From Tubulanus polymorphus (taxonomy: Eukaryota > Nemertea > Palaeonemertea > Tubulaniformes > Tubulanidae): 64,000 bases of DNA. The stretch spans positions 1,837,855 through 1,901,854 of the forward strand of contig NC_134030.1 in the NCBI RefSeq assembly GCF_964204645.1. The letters run 5' to 3'. Below are positions 11,545-21,691 of this stretch, one piece after another. The notes below the pieces were generated by a model. That model did not search any database. It was not told where the DNA came from and saw nothing but the letters and a program-made list of their open reading frames with translations. Made by a program: the position numbers and the translations under genes. Every line of letters starts with the position of its first letter. The first letter of the stretch is position 1.

Positions 11545-11760
11545 AATGGGTAATTACTGGGTTCAAACCCGGGACACCCCTGTACATCCTCTATTCAGCA
11601 GCATCAGGACCACTCTGAATCAGTGTTCGAACCCAGGACACCTGCTGTGTACATCCTCAGTCTCATCCTCTGTACATCTCAGTACCACTCTGACTCAGTA
11701 TCAGTAATTACTGGGTTCGAACATCCTTCATCCTCCACAAAGCACCAGGACGATTGATTT
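11545..11760. repeat. 76-bp tRNA-like satellite, left fragment
   Basis: About three diverged units of the array described at 12,015-12,930, with GGGTTCRAACCCGGGACACC. It is separated from the main array by the palindromic element at 11,831-11,993. Confidence 0.75.
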
Positions 11761-11830
11761 AGTGTCTACGAATACACTGATTTAGTAAATATAACTTTAT
11801 TCTCCTGACTAAAATTGATAGTAAACTGTA

Positions 11831-11993
11831 CTGTACGGTGCTGCCGCTATGAACGACATTAGCGGATTTTGCATGAACTAATACGAACTGACTCTGGCAG
11901 TAGACTCTCCTTGGTTGCCAGAGTCGATTCACGTTAGTGTATGAAAAATACGCTTATTTTGAGCATAGCGGCAGCACCAGACGGTGTAGTGTG
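11831..11993. mobile_element. Palindromic MITE with GGTGCTGCCGCTATG ends, copy 1
   Basis: Long imperfect inverted arms of about 70 bp: GGTGCTGCCGCTATG ... ACTCTGGCA on the left and TGCCAGAGT ... CATAGCGGCAGCACC on the right. It lies between two parts of the 76-bp satellite. Other copies are at 15,811 and 37,807, and a lone arm is at about 12,930-12,955. No coding capacity. Confidence 0.75.
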
Positions 11994-12014
11994 GCATCAC
12001 GTCTATTTCACGCG

Positions 12015-12930
12015 TGTCAGTAATTACTGGTTTCGAACTCGGGCACCCCTGTACATCCTCTATTCAGTATCAGGACCACTCTGAATCAGTATTAGTAATT
12101 ACTGGGTTTGAACTCGGGACACCCCTGTGCATCCTCTATTCAGTATCAGGACCACTCTGAATCAGTATCAGTAATTACTGGTTTCGAACTCGGGACACCC
12201 CTGTACATCCTCTATTCAGCATCAGGACCACTCTGAATCAGTATCAGTAATTACTGGGTTCGAACTCGGGACACCCCTGTGCATCCTCTATTCAGTATCA
12301 GTACCACTCTGAATCAGTGCCAGTAATTACTTTGTTCGAACTCGGGACACCCCTGTACATCCTCTATTCGGAATTAGGACACCTCTGAATCCGCAGTGTC
12401 AGTAATTACTGGGTTCGAACTCGGGACACCCCTGTACATCCTCTACTCAGTATCAGGACCACTCTGAATCAGTATCAGTAATTACTGGGTTCGAACTCGG
12501 GACACCCCTGTACATCCTCTATTCAGTATCAGGACCACTCTGAATCAGTATCAGTAATTACTGGGTTCGAACTCGGGACACCCCTGTACATCCTCTATTC
12601 AGCATCAGGGCCACTCTGAATAAGTATCAGTTATTACTGGGTTCGAACTCGGGACACCCCTGTACATCCTCTATTCAGCATCAGGACCACTCTGAATTAG
12701 TATCAGTAATTACTGGGTTCGAACTCGGGACACCCCTGTGCATCCTCTATTCAGTATCAGGACCACTCTGAATTAGTATCAGTAATTACTGGGTTCGAAC
12801 TCGGGACATCCCTGTGCATCCTCTATTCAGCATTAGAAATTCTCTGAATACTGTCAGTAATAACAGGGTTCGAACCCGAGACATTTCCTGTTCATTCTCC
12901 AGACAGCACCAGGATCACTGGCTTCAGTAA
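12015..12930. repeat. 76-bp tRNA-like satellite, main array (about 11-12 units)
   Basis: Unit of exactly 76 bp (GTTCGAACTC recurs at 12,258 and 12,334) containing CAGTAATTACTGGGTTCGAA, CGGGACACCCCTGTACATCC and CAGGACCACTCTGAATCAG. On the minus strand each unit carries an A-box-like TGATTCAGAGTGG and, about 45 nt later, a B-box-like GAGTTCGAACCC. Other blocks are at 11,545, 14,850 and 15,995. The unit has the length and box order of a tRNA gene, but no cloverleaf was verified. Confidence 0.9.
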
Positions 12931-13919
12931 ACTGTGCGGAGCTGCCGCTAATTTTGTCTGAGAAAAAGATTCTGAACATCCAATAATGAAACACTCTTCT
13001 CAGTGTTGAGTTGTTAAGATGATATAAAATCCATGCACAAGAATAAAAATAGTTTGAAATGATCTCCTTGAAGAAGTGTAGTTTATTCAACGTTTAGACT
13101 TTATCCTTAACTTCAGGAATACTAATGTTGTCCTCATTATAACCATGGATAAAACATTCTGAGTCCGTGTTGTAAAGTTAATATAAAATCCCTGCACACT
13201 AAGTATAAAAAGAGTCTGAAATGTTTCCTTTGAGCTATTGTATTTCATTCAAAATTATAACTTTATCCTCTTGGTCATATCCAGGAATGCTGAAACAGGT
13301 GCTTGAGTATTTCTGAAGATGGCAATATTGGTATCGATTCAATTTGAAAATCTCGACAGTTTTATAATGTAAATCACTTTTAAGTAATAATTAGTATCGT
13401 TTACTGCTGGTCCAGTGAAGATCTGAAGGACCTACGAAATCGTTTACAACAAATTAAAAGGAAAAATACCCCATTCGACAAAATAATGCTCAATTTCTTA
13501 CAACAAATGAAACAATCAATTTTGTCGGGTCAAAATGCAGTTAACCCCACTTAACTCCTAAAACTTCGAGCGAGATCACGAGTGAGTATCGATGCAACCT
13601 GTCTCTATCTCACACTGTCATTCATTGTCCCGAATTATCAAAGCGTGAATTCACAAACCTGAATTCAATATTCGTCGAATCTGTGGTTTATTGTCGGAAA
13701 AATGCGATAAACATCGAACGCACGCGAAAAGGTAACTGAACCAGAGACAGAAATAATAGACAGATCTAACTATGACGCACGGGGTCCGCGGAGCGAGGCG
13801 CGGGGGACAGTTAGTAGTAAATAACCATCTATTATTTCTATCTTTGGTCGAGTGAATTTTTCGCACGCATTCGAAATTTCCAGCAGAGTTTGAATCGCAA
13901 CAATGAACCCGGGTTTCAA

Positions 13920-13971
13920 TATAAACCGACCAGTTTCATCAACATTTCATCGACTCGGAATCGTTTCGAAG
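13920..13971 (+). promoter_or_regulatory. TATA box and first non-coding exon of the 14.3-kb peptide gene
   Basis: TATAAA at 13,920-13,925; a start site is expected near 13,950. The short leader ends at a strong donor, CGAAG|GTAAGTT, at 13,971/13,972. A likely second leader exon starts after the TTTTAG acceptor at about 14,219. Inferred from spacing; no transcript evidence. Confidence 0.5.
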
Positions 13972-14271
13972 GTAAGTTGATTTTGATGCTGTATGAATCA
14001 TTGAGTCAAGATTGATCTGATGATTTAGTTGTTGTTTCTGGAGATATAATCTACGAGAAATTATTTCAAATTTCTGACGAATATTGTAGAAAATTGTATC
14101 TGTTTAATTCTGCTAATTTTACCTAGAACCAGATGTTGGTTTAGAGATGTGTGTGGATATTTGTGACGACTGCTGAAAATCAGTCCAAACATCACCGATG
14201 TATTTATCTTTATTTTAGGTTCGTAAATTGCTCGTATAAATCTGTGATTTGTCAAAAAAACAACTGTTAAA

Positions 14272-14601
14272 ATGATCGGTAAGTTATGATTGTAATTTCA
14301 CGTTATACATTAATCAATCTTGTGACGTTTAAAAAGTACAAATAATTTTCCGGCTCTAGAATTAAGCAATTATATCGATGATAATGAAACGTTCACTTTA
14401 ATCTCATTTTTAGCGTCAATGGTGATGAAAATGTTGAGAAGTTTACTTCCAATCATGTTGTTAGTGATCTGTTTGTGGTCGATGGTGAACGCTAAAGCTG
14501 CAGTTGATGATTCTACTGAAGAAGAAATCGCTCGTGATCTCGCTCGTCGCGGGTATTCCGAAGGATATAAGAAATACAGAAATCGCGATTACAGTGGATA
14601 A
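14272..14601 (+). CDS. Small secreted peptide precursor, 64 residues, unknown family
   Basis: Two coding exons, 14,272-14,278 (ATGATCG, then GTAAGT) and 14,414-14,601, joined in phase. The product has a hydrophobic signal peptide (LLPIMLLVICLWSMVNA, about residues 14-30), then an acidic stretch DDSTEEEIARDLARR and a Tyr/Arg/Lys-rich end GYSEGYKKYRNRDYSG. The Arg-Arg before GYSEG is a possible convertase site, so a 16-residue peptide could be released; there is no C-terminal Gly-Lys/Arg amidation signal. The gene has a TATA box upstream and AATAAA at 14,658-14,663. I do not recognise the family. A later in-frame Met in exon 2 could also be the start. Confidence 0.65.
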
Positions 14602-14657
14602 ACTGATTCCACGGTGGATAAACTACTGATTCCACATCATGTAATATATGAAAATTA

Positions 14658-14663
14658 ATAAAT
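14658..14663 (+). terminator. Polyadenylation signal AATAAA of the 14.3-kb peptide gene
   Basis: AATAAA 57 nt after the stop codon at 14,601, the expected spacing for a short 3' UTR. Confidence 0.6.
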
Positions 14664-14849
14664 TATAACTTTGATCGATGATCAAAAACAAAAACACTCC
14701 TACTTTTCATATTCATTTTGTTCTTCAATACATCATGGAAGCGCTTCAGTTGATGATTCAACATACCCGACCAAACTTTTGAAATTATCACACTTTTATA
14801 AATAAGGGGTATCCCAAGGCTATACCTGCAGCCGAATATTGAGTGCATC

Positions 14850-15185
14850 AGGACAACTCCGAGTCGGTGTCAGTAATTACTGGGTTCGAACCCGGGACAC
14901 CCCACATCCTCTATTCAGCATCAGTACCACTTTGAATCAGTATCAGTGATTACTAGGTTCGAACCCGGGACACCCCTGTACATCTTGTATTCAGCATCAG
15001 GACCACTCTGAGTAAGTATCAGTTATTACTGGGTTCGAACTCGGGACACCCCTGTACATCCTCTCTCTATTCAGCATCAGGACCACTATGAATCTGATCA
15101 GTAATTACTGGGTTCGAACCCGGGACACCCCTGTTCATCTTGTAATGAGCGTCAGGGCCACTCTGAATCACGACTATCATTTAGC
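14850..15185. repeat. 76-bp tRNA-like satellite, third block (about 4 units)
   Basis: Units with ACTGGGTTCGAACCCGGGAC and CAGCATCAGGACCACTCTGA, starting about 190 bp after the poly(A) signal of the small peptide gene. Followed to about 15,800 by AT-rich DNA with no recognisable feature. Confidence 0.85.
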
Positions 15186-15810
15186 ATCAGGCCACTGATT
15201 TAGTGTCAGTAAATACGAATATTTATTACACTCCAACCATTTCCATGATATATGGAGGAAAAACAGTATTTACAATTATTTACAAAAACAGTAGATAAAA
15301 CACTTTGAAACATAACAAACGTTATTTACAACATACTATTTAAACACTACCGGAGGGATCTATATACATCTAGACCTAATTTGATAAATTTAGCAAGTTT
15401 AAAAGTTGGATTTTTTAAAACATCAAGATTCCGAAAGGTATTTGAATTTAGGTAGCTTTCACGGAATACGGTAAGTAATTTACAGTCAAAATGAAATGTA
15501 GCTCATCGCCTAAAACGTTACAGGTGGGACATAATCTATCGGTTCTCGGTAGATGGAGATTTGACAATTTATTTACAGGTAAGAGATAAGACCCAATCCT
15601 GAACTGGAATAAACTGGTCACTAAATCGTCATCAAACCGATTTATATAGTTTTCAAATTTAATATCCTTCTTATATTGTCTAAAATTGTCTAAAATTAAT
15701 GTATAACGGGTTATTATTTAGCCTAAATTCTGTCTCTTGCACATGCTGATCACGGAGTATACGGTGTAATTGTTTTGGAGAAGTCCTAGAGTTTACCATA
15801 GATTGTCACG

Positions 15811-16210
15811 CTGTACGGTGCTGCCGCTATGATCGAGATTTGCGGATTTTGCATAAACTAACACGAACTTACTCTGGCAATAGACTCTCCTAGATTGCCA
15901 GAGACTCTCCTAGATTGCCAGAGTCGATTCCCGTTAGTGTGTGAAAAATTCGCTAATGTTGAGCATAGCTGCAGCACTGGACGGTGTAGTGTGGCCCCTG
16001 TACATCCTCTAATCAGCATCATGAGGACCGGCACTCTGCATCACTATCAGTAATTACTGGGTTCGAACCTTGACTCCACTGTACATCCTCTATTCAGAAT
16101 TAGGACAACTCTGCATCACTATCAGTAATTACTCGGAATTAGGACTACTACTCTGAATCAGTATCAGTAATTACTGGGTTCGAACCTGGGACAACCCTGT
16201 ACATCCTCCT
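15811..16210. repeat. Palindromic MITE (copy 2) joined to a block of the 76-bp satellite
   Basis: The MITE, 15,811-15,993, has GGTGCTGCCGCTATG and GAGCATAGCTGCAGCAC ends and an internal duplication of CTCTCCTAGATTGCCAGAG. At its right end GTGTGG runs directly into CCCCTGTACATCCTCTA, part of a 76-bp unit, and two to three diverged units follow to about 16,210. This suggests insertion within, or co-amplification with, the satellite. Confidence 0.7.
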
Positions 16211-16417
16211 TATACTATCAGTACAGTCATCATCAGTTAGGTCTGGATATATACAGTGCGGTCCACACCATCATTGCTATTGATTGTCGGTGGCCCTGGT
16301 GCTGAAAACATGAGTCCTAATGTTCTTAATGGAACAAAAATAAATTCAAGAAACCTCACTTTATTTGTGCTTCATATAATATGATAAAGTTTATTTCAAT
16401 CGGTGAAACACATTTTA

Positions 16418-16547
16418 GACTAAAAGGAAATGATACCTTGTTTCTCCCGATCGGCCCGGTCTTTTTTTACGATGCAATAAAATTTGTAATCAGCTCATTT
16501 CTATAACATCAGAAATGAGAGAAACAAGGTATCAGTCGTTTGAAGCC
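16418..16547. mobile_element. PIF/Harbinger-like MITE, copy 2 (internally deleted)
   Basis: GACTAAAAGGAAATGATACC ... GAGAAACAAGGTATC, preceded by TTA at 16,415-16,417. Shorter than copy 1 at 9,851 through loss of part of the interior. From here to 17,340 the DNA is AT-rich and I see no gene. Confidence 0.65.
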
Positions 16548-17344
16548 TTTCAATACATGTATACGATATTAAATCAAATGTCATATCCTGCCTTGTAGAA
16601 AAAAATGAAATGTCGAACAGTATGTTTTTGTGGAGAACGAAAATTCTGAATTAAAAACCATTTTCTATAGGTTTTAAAAAAGGAGAAAACACAGGCACGC
16701 AGCCTCATAGCATCAACAAACATGAATATATAATATTAGAATACTGAAATAACAATGTAATAAAAACGCAGAAGAAATTTGGGTCATTTTTCGTAAAAAG
16801 AATAATAAATCGAAAAAAAAACAACGATACTTAACTTTATAGAAGAAAAGAGAGTTTTCTTATTGAAAATTCAGTATTAAAATTAATTGATCTATTATTA
16901 AGTTCAAATAACGCGGAGCGCAAAAATGAAATTATGAATGCATTGTCAATGAAGAATAATATCAATATATTATCATTAATATTAATATTATAATATTGGA
17001 CGGAAATATAAATAATCTCAGAAACCGGTTTTACAGTAAACACGGGTTGCAGGCCAGATATATTTACTTACACAAAGCATTATGTACATATACAGGGAGA
17101 AGCTTTACCCACTTTTAAACGATCCCCACTATTATAAACATACAATTCACATCAAGGATGTCGGATGATATTCTTAAACCAAAGTCCCCGCAATCATAAA
17201 CCCGAAAAATTAAAATCGGTGAAAGGTGCAAGTTGAACCCTTATAGGCGAGAGGTGCAGCAGAGGAAGAGATAAAAACTATTCAGATTCTTCGAGGTACT
17301 TTACAACAAAAAGCACAATCATTTAAAGGACTAGTTGTGCCACA

Positions 17345-17520
17345 CACATTGCTATCCCCTCCATATTCCTGTGACCCCCAGGGATAAGGGGAGGGATCCC
17401 CATCCATATTCCAGTAACCCCCGGGATGAGGGAGGGATCCCCCATCCGTATTCCAGTAACCCCCGGGATGAGGGGAGGGATCCCCATCCGTATTCCAGGG
17501 ATGAGGGGAGGGTTATTAGT
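17345..17520. repeat. Minisatellite of about 40 bp (GGGATGAGGGGAGGGATCCC)
   Basis: About four units with CATCCGTATTCCAGTAACCC and GGGATGAGGGGAGGGATCCC. Open frames on both strands here are repeat translations. Confidence 0.85.
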
Positions 17521-19282
17521 ATCAATGCAATTCCCAGCACCGTTCAAACACTAACTCAAGAGTATTATAAAGAATTTACACATAAATACGTAATATAAAA
17601 TAAATTCATACTAAATACTTATTTTGAGCGATATTTTTGAAATACCGATATTTCAAAGTCTATGTACAATTAGGGGGCGTGGATTTTTATATTTCAAATG
17701 AAATGTTGTCGACAAATAACAGAAATTTTCAAAAATAAATACAGTAAACCTCGCCCAAATCAGACTGTAGAGGACTAAGTGAAATATCAGGAACCAACAA
17801 TACACCGCAGTGCGGAGTAGACGCACTAAAGCCGTATGTCTGTTATTCAACAAACTGAGGTGGAATTATTTCAAATCCATCTCCAGCTGTTTGGGGTATC
17901 AACTAGTCAGCACTGAAAGCTTTTACTAACTTGGGACAAAAGCAAAATCATTTTTCTGACTTCCTAACGTTATTTTCCTTTCTTTAACTCAGACTCCATT
18001 TACCTCTGGTTAATTTTTGCCAGTTCCAGTTTTTCAGTGTTAGGCAAAGTTTACCGCAGTATAATCTGTCGGTACTATACCCATACCATACTCTTGATTC
18101 ATTTCGAAAACTAATTTCAACTCTCAACTTAGGATTGTCGATTACGTGCTTCAAAATATTCATGAGAAATCTTATGTACAAGTATATGTGAATAATCGAT
18201 ATAATTAATATTCAGCTGGCAGGTGGCGCTACTGTAAAATGGTCGAATATATCGCTTTCTTTCTCGTGCGGGAATGCATCGATGTTGACGGCTGCCGTCT
18301 GCAAATAGAAAATACATCTTAAAACTGAGATATCTGAGAGAGAGAATTGAGAGAGAGAGAGGAAGCACATTTAAAGCAGTGCGTAAAACAAAAATCATTC
18401 CTGCGATATTTCGATATCGAATCGACTCACAGGATGTTGGGAGAGACTGTTGAAATCAGTCCGATGAGACGTAGGAAGGTTTATGAGTTATCAATACCCT
18501 GTATTAGTAGAGCAAAAAAATTAATAACACTTAACAAACTCAAACTCTAAATTAAACTCAATATTTCGATTAAATTGTTCGTTAGGCTATTTATTCAATA
18601 TTGTATCTTTTTCGTGCGTTCTTATTAAGCGCTAAAAACAGATTTCTATAGCAACAACATTTAGTAATGCGCATGCCGCAGGTGGTTTTGATGATGAAGA
18701 GAGAATTCTATGATAGACTACTGGAGATACAAAGGGCGAAATTAAAGAGATTATTAAGATTTTATATCTGGTAGAAAGTTGGGTGGAACTAAAGAGTGAA
18801 AGTGATGAGACGAAGAAAAGGTTATCAAATATTTTTCTCTTTAATCGAGAATGAATTTTAAAAAATTTTTCTAGTAAAATTTATGTCTTTATAATATCGA
18901 CTACACGACCTTTTTTCCAAGATGTTAAAAATCACCCAAAATCCGTATGAACTAATTTTCTTAAAATTCGGATAAATATTGATTCTAACACCAAAATTAT
19001 TATAAAAAATCCTCGCATGCCAGGGTCCAGTTTCATGTTCAATGTAGAATTAGATAGAAAGAGACCCTGGCAAGCGAGGACTGATCCAAAATCCAAAATT
19101 AAAACATCAATCATCCAATCACCGTGGGTGAATTATACAGCTTACCGCTGTTACCAGGATCCAGTTATTTTTAGATGAAACATGGAAGATTAAATTTCAC
19201 ATCACCACAAACGCTCAGATAGTGTCTCTGAGGGCAGTACAATTTCAACCCCACTCTTCCCAGCATCGGTGGTGCTGTGAGA
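17521..19282. other. Stretch without recognisable genes
   Basis: AT-rich intergenic DNA. It contains a short GAGAGAGA run near 18,330-18,365 and a hairpin-like GCATGCCAGGGTCCAG ... GACCCTGGCAAGCGAGG at about 19,015-19,080. No ORF here has splice-site support, a recognisable domain or a signal peptide. Confidence 0.5.
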
Positions 19283-19540
19283 CCAGAGTAGTACTCAGAG
19301 TGAGAGCAGTTTAGTACTCAGAGTGGTACTTAGAGTTGTACTCAGGGTGGTACTCAGAGTTGTACTCAGAGTGGTACTCACGAGTGAGACCAGAGTAGTA
19401 CTCAGAGTGGTACTCAGAGTGGTACTCAGAGTGGTACTCAGAGTGGTACTCAAGAGTGAGACCGGAGTAGTACTCAGAGTGGTACTCAAGAGTGAGACCG
19501 GAGTAGTACTCAGAGTGGTACTCAGAGTGGTATTTAGGAA
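19283..19540. repeat. 12-bp minisatellite GGTACTCAGAGT
   Basis: Repeats of GTACTCAGAGTG, interrupted by GAGTGAGACCGGAGTA. Because 12 is divisible by 3, long repeat-coded frames appear on both strands; they are not genes. Confidence 0.9.
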
Positions 19541-19856
19541 CTGAGGCCGGAGCCACTGAAGGGAAGGAGAGGGAGGAGTTTATAGTAGGAACTAATCCAC
19601 AGGGTAATTGGATGATGGAAACAATATAAACCGTAAAGAACCTGACACGAATTATAATTGACGTATAGAAGAGGTTTGTCATCTTACCTCCTCTTCCTCC
19701 TTCTCCTCATCTCTCTATAGTTAATCATCATCTACCTCTAACAGGGTACGATAACACATACTCCCCCCACTGTCTTCCTCGGGACGCTTAGAGACGTATA
19801 TATAAACAATACAATATAAATACACAGTCATCATCACTAACAAACACTGTATACAT

Positions 19857-20350
19857 GTGACATTATATGCATGTTACACAGGGTACATGCACATGTCACC
19901 AGCTACATGTACATGTTACACGCTACATGCACATGTCACCAGCTTCATGTACACGTTACATGCACATGTCACCAGCTACATGTACATGTTACACACTACA
20001 TGCACATGTCACCAGCTACATGTACACGTTACACGCTACATGCACATGTCACCAGCTACATGTACATGTAACACGCTACATGCACATGTCACCAGCTACA
20101 TGTACTCGTTACACGCTACATGTACACGTTACACGCTACATGCACATGTCACCAGCTACATGTACATGTTACACGCTACATGCACATGTCACCAGCTACA
20201 TGTACACGTTACACGCTACATGCACATGTCACCAGCTACATGTACACGTTACACGCTACATGCACATGTCACCAGCTACATGTACATGTTACACGCTACA
20301 TGCACATGTCACCAGCTACATGTACACGTTACACGCTACATGCACATGTC
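19857..20350. repeat. 40-bp satellite of two 20-bp half units (about 12 copies)
   Basis: Alternates GCTACATGCACATGTCACCA with GCTACATGTACACGTTACAC. The ACATGTACATGT parts are self-complementary. Unit length 40 is not a multiple of 3, yet all three plus frames stay open, so the long apparent proteins (about 180 residues of HVTSYMY/THLHVT type) are by-products. Confidence 0.95.
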
Positions 20351-20639
20351 AGTACATTTTAGACCAACGGACAGACTTTGTTACAATGTTCAATAACGTA
20401 ACCACATATTTTTAAGAAGTTTTAAAATGGACAGATTTTTTCCTGAAGGAAAGTGATAGGCCTACCCTCTGTTAGTAGAATACATGAGGAATCTGAATCA
20501 CCTGCGTATAAAACTATTCATCTAATCTATATTCTATAGTTAATATATAACATGTGAGGTGTCTCAGAGAGTGACAAACTTCACTATAGACATAGACACT
20601 GTAATAAAGTACACTCTTCGTAAACACCTAGAGTTCAAT

Positions 20640-20890
20640 AAATGTAGAGACAAATAGTACTTTGCAGGTTAACTAGATTTATGTGAAGTTCGAGCGTTCA
20701 CTACTAGTGCACATAGCAGCTTCATCAGGTGAATGAGTACCAGTCAATGTAGAAACAATATCTGAAACTACCTATAAATACTGTTGTTTCAGCATTGACT
20801 GGTACTCATTTACGTGATGTTGCTACAATGCGCACTTGTAGCGAAAGCTTGTACTCAAAATAAATCTAGTCAATATTCAAAGTACTATCT
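20640..20890. mobile_element. Palindromic element with ATGAGTACCAGTCAATG arms
   Basis: Left arm GGTGAATGAGTACCAGTCAATG and right arm CATTGACTGGTACTCATTTACG flank a spacer of about 50 bp. The outer parts (AGTGCACATAGCAGCTTCATCA and GATGTTGCTACAATGCGCAC then TTGTAGCGAAAGC) form further hairpins. No coding capacity. Confidence 0.7.
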
Positions 20891-21691
20891 GTCTTAACGT
20901 TTATGGATAGGTCACAATCAGTGAAACATAACTAAAACTAATTCAATAGTTATATACGTGTAATACATGGTTTATGTTGTATGCGGTGTATGAATTTAAT
21001 GGTTATATATTCCTGGTAGAAATGTTAATAGCTTCTGAACCAGTTCTATATGACTCACCCACGAGCCAATCACAGGTTTACACTAAATACGTGTATCAAA
21101 GTTGAGGGAAATTATGAGGCCCCCGAGCCGTATCTAATTATTAATCTATTCAGAATTTTTTGGTTCATTAAACTATACCCATAGGGTTCGATTTCATGAA
21201 AAAGCTTAAGATTTGTTTTGCCCTCATCGAAAACATGAAGTTGCCAAATGCGATAAAACCAACAATTTGAGTCTATTTTTTGTGACACCGCACCCAGTTT
21301 CACGAAAAGGATTAATTCCAAAACTGATTTAAGATAGGCCTAAAAATAGAAATTTGAATTGACTTAATCAGTGTTCTCCATAAACCGGTTTTAGGGGGCG
21401 GCCACCACTTTCATTTTTATATCCATTCCTCGATCTGAAAATCAGCCACCCTACCAGAAGAAGATTAAACCAAAATTAAGCTTAAGTTTCTGTTTTTTTT
21501 TTGGAAGATCGAAAGAAAGCCTTGCTATTTCAGCGACCACCATGTGATACACTTAACAATGAGGTCAGCCCCTTAAAAATACCAGCATACACTGTTATAA
21601 TAACGGGTTTTGCGAAACTGGATCCAGGTTCGCAAGTCTATAAAACAGTTACGGTTAAGTTCGAAGAGACAAGAGAGAAAGAGATGAAGAG
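20891..21691. other. Probable 3' flank / 3' UTR of the TMEM145-like gene
   Basis: No exon seen. At about 21,135-21,345 there is a diverged foldback repeat with GGGTTCGATTTCATGAAAAAG and ACCCAGTTTCACGAAAAGGA, related to the copy at 44,064-44,172. No clear minus-strand AATAAA close to the stop codon could be assigned. Confidence 0.35.

Noticed and set aside
19857-20415. Overlapping ORFs of 179 and 182 codons (HVTSYMY / THLHVT repeats)
   Set aside because: Pure translation of the 40-bp satellite; all three frames are open for the same reason.
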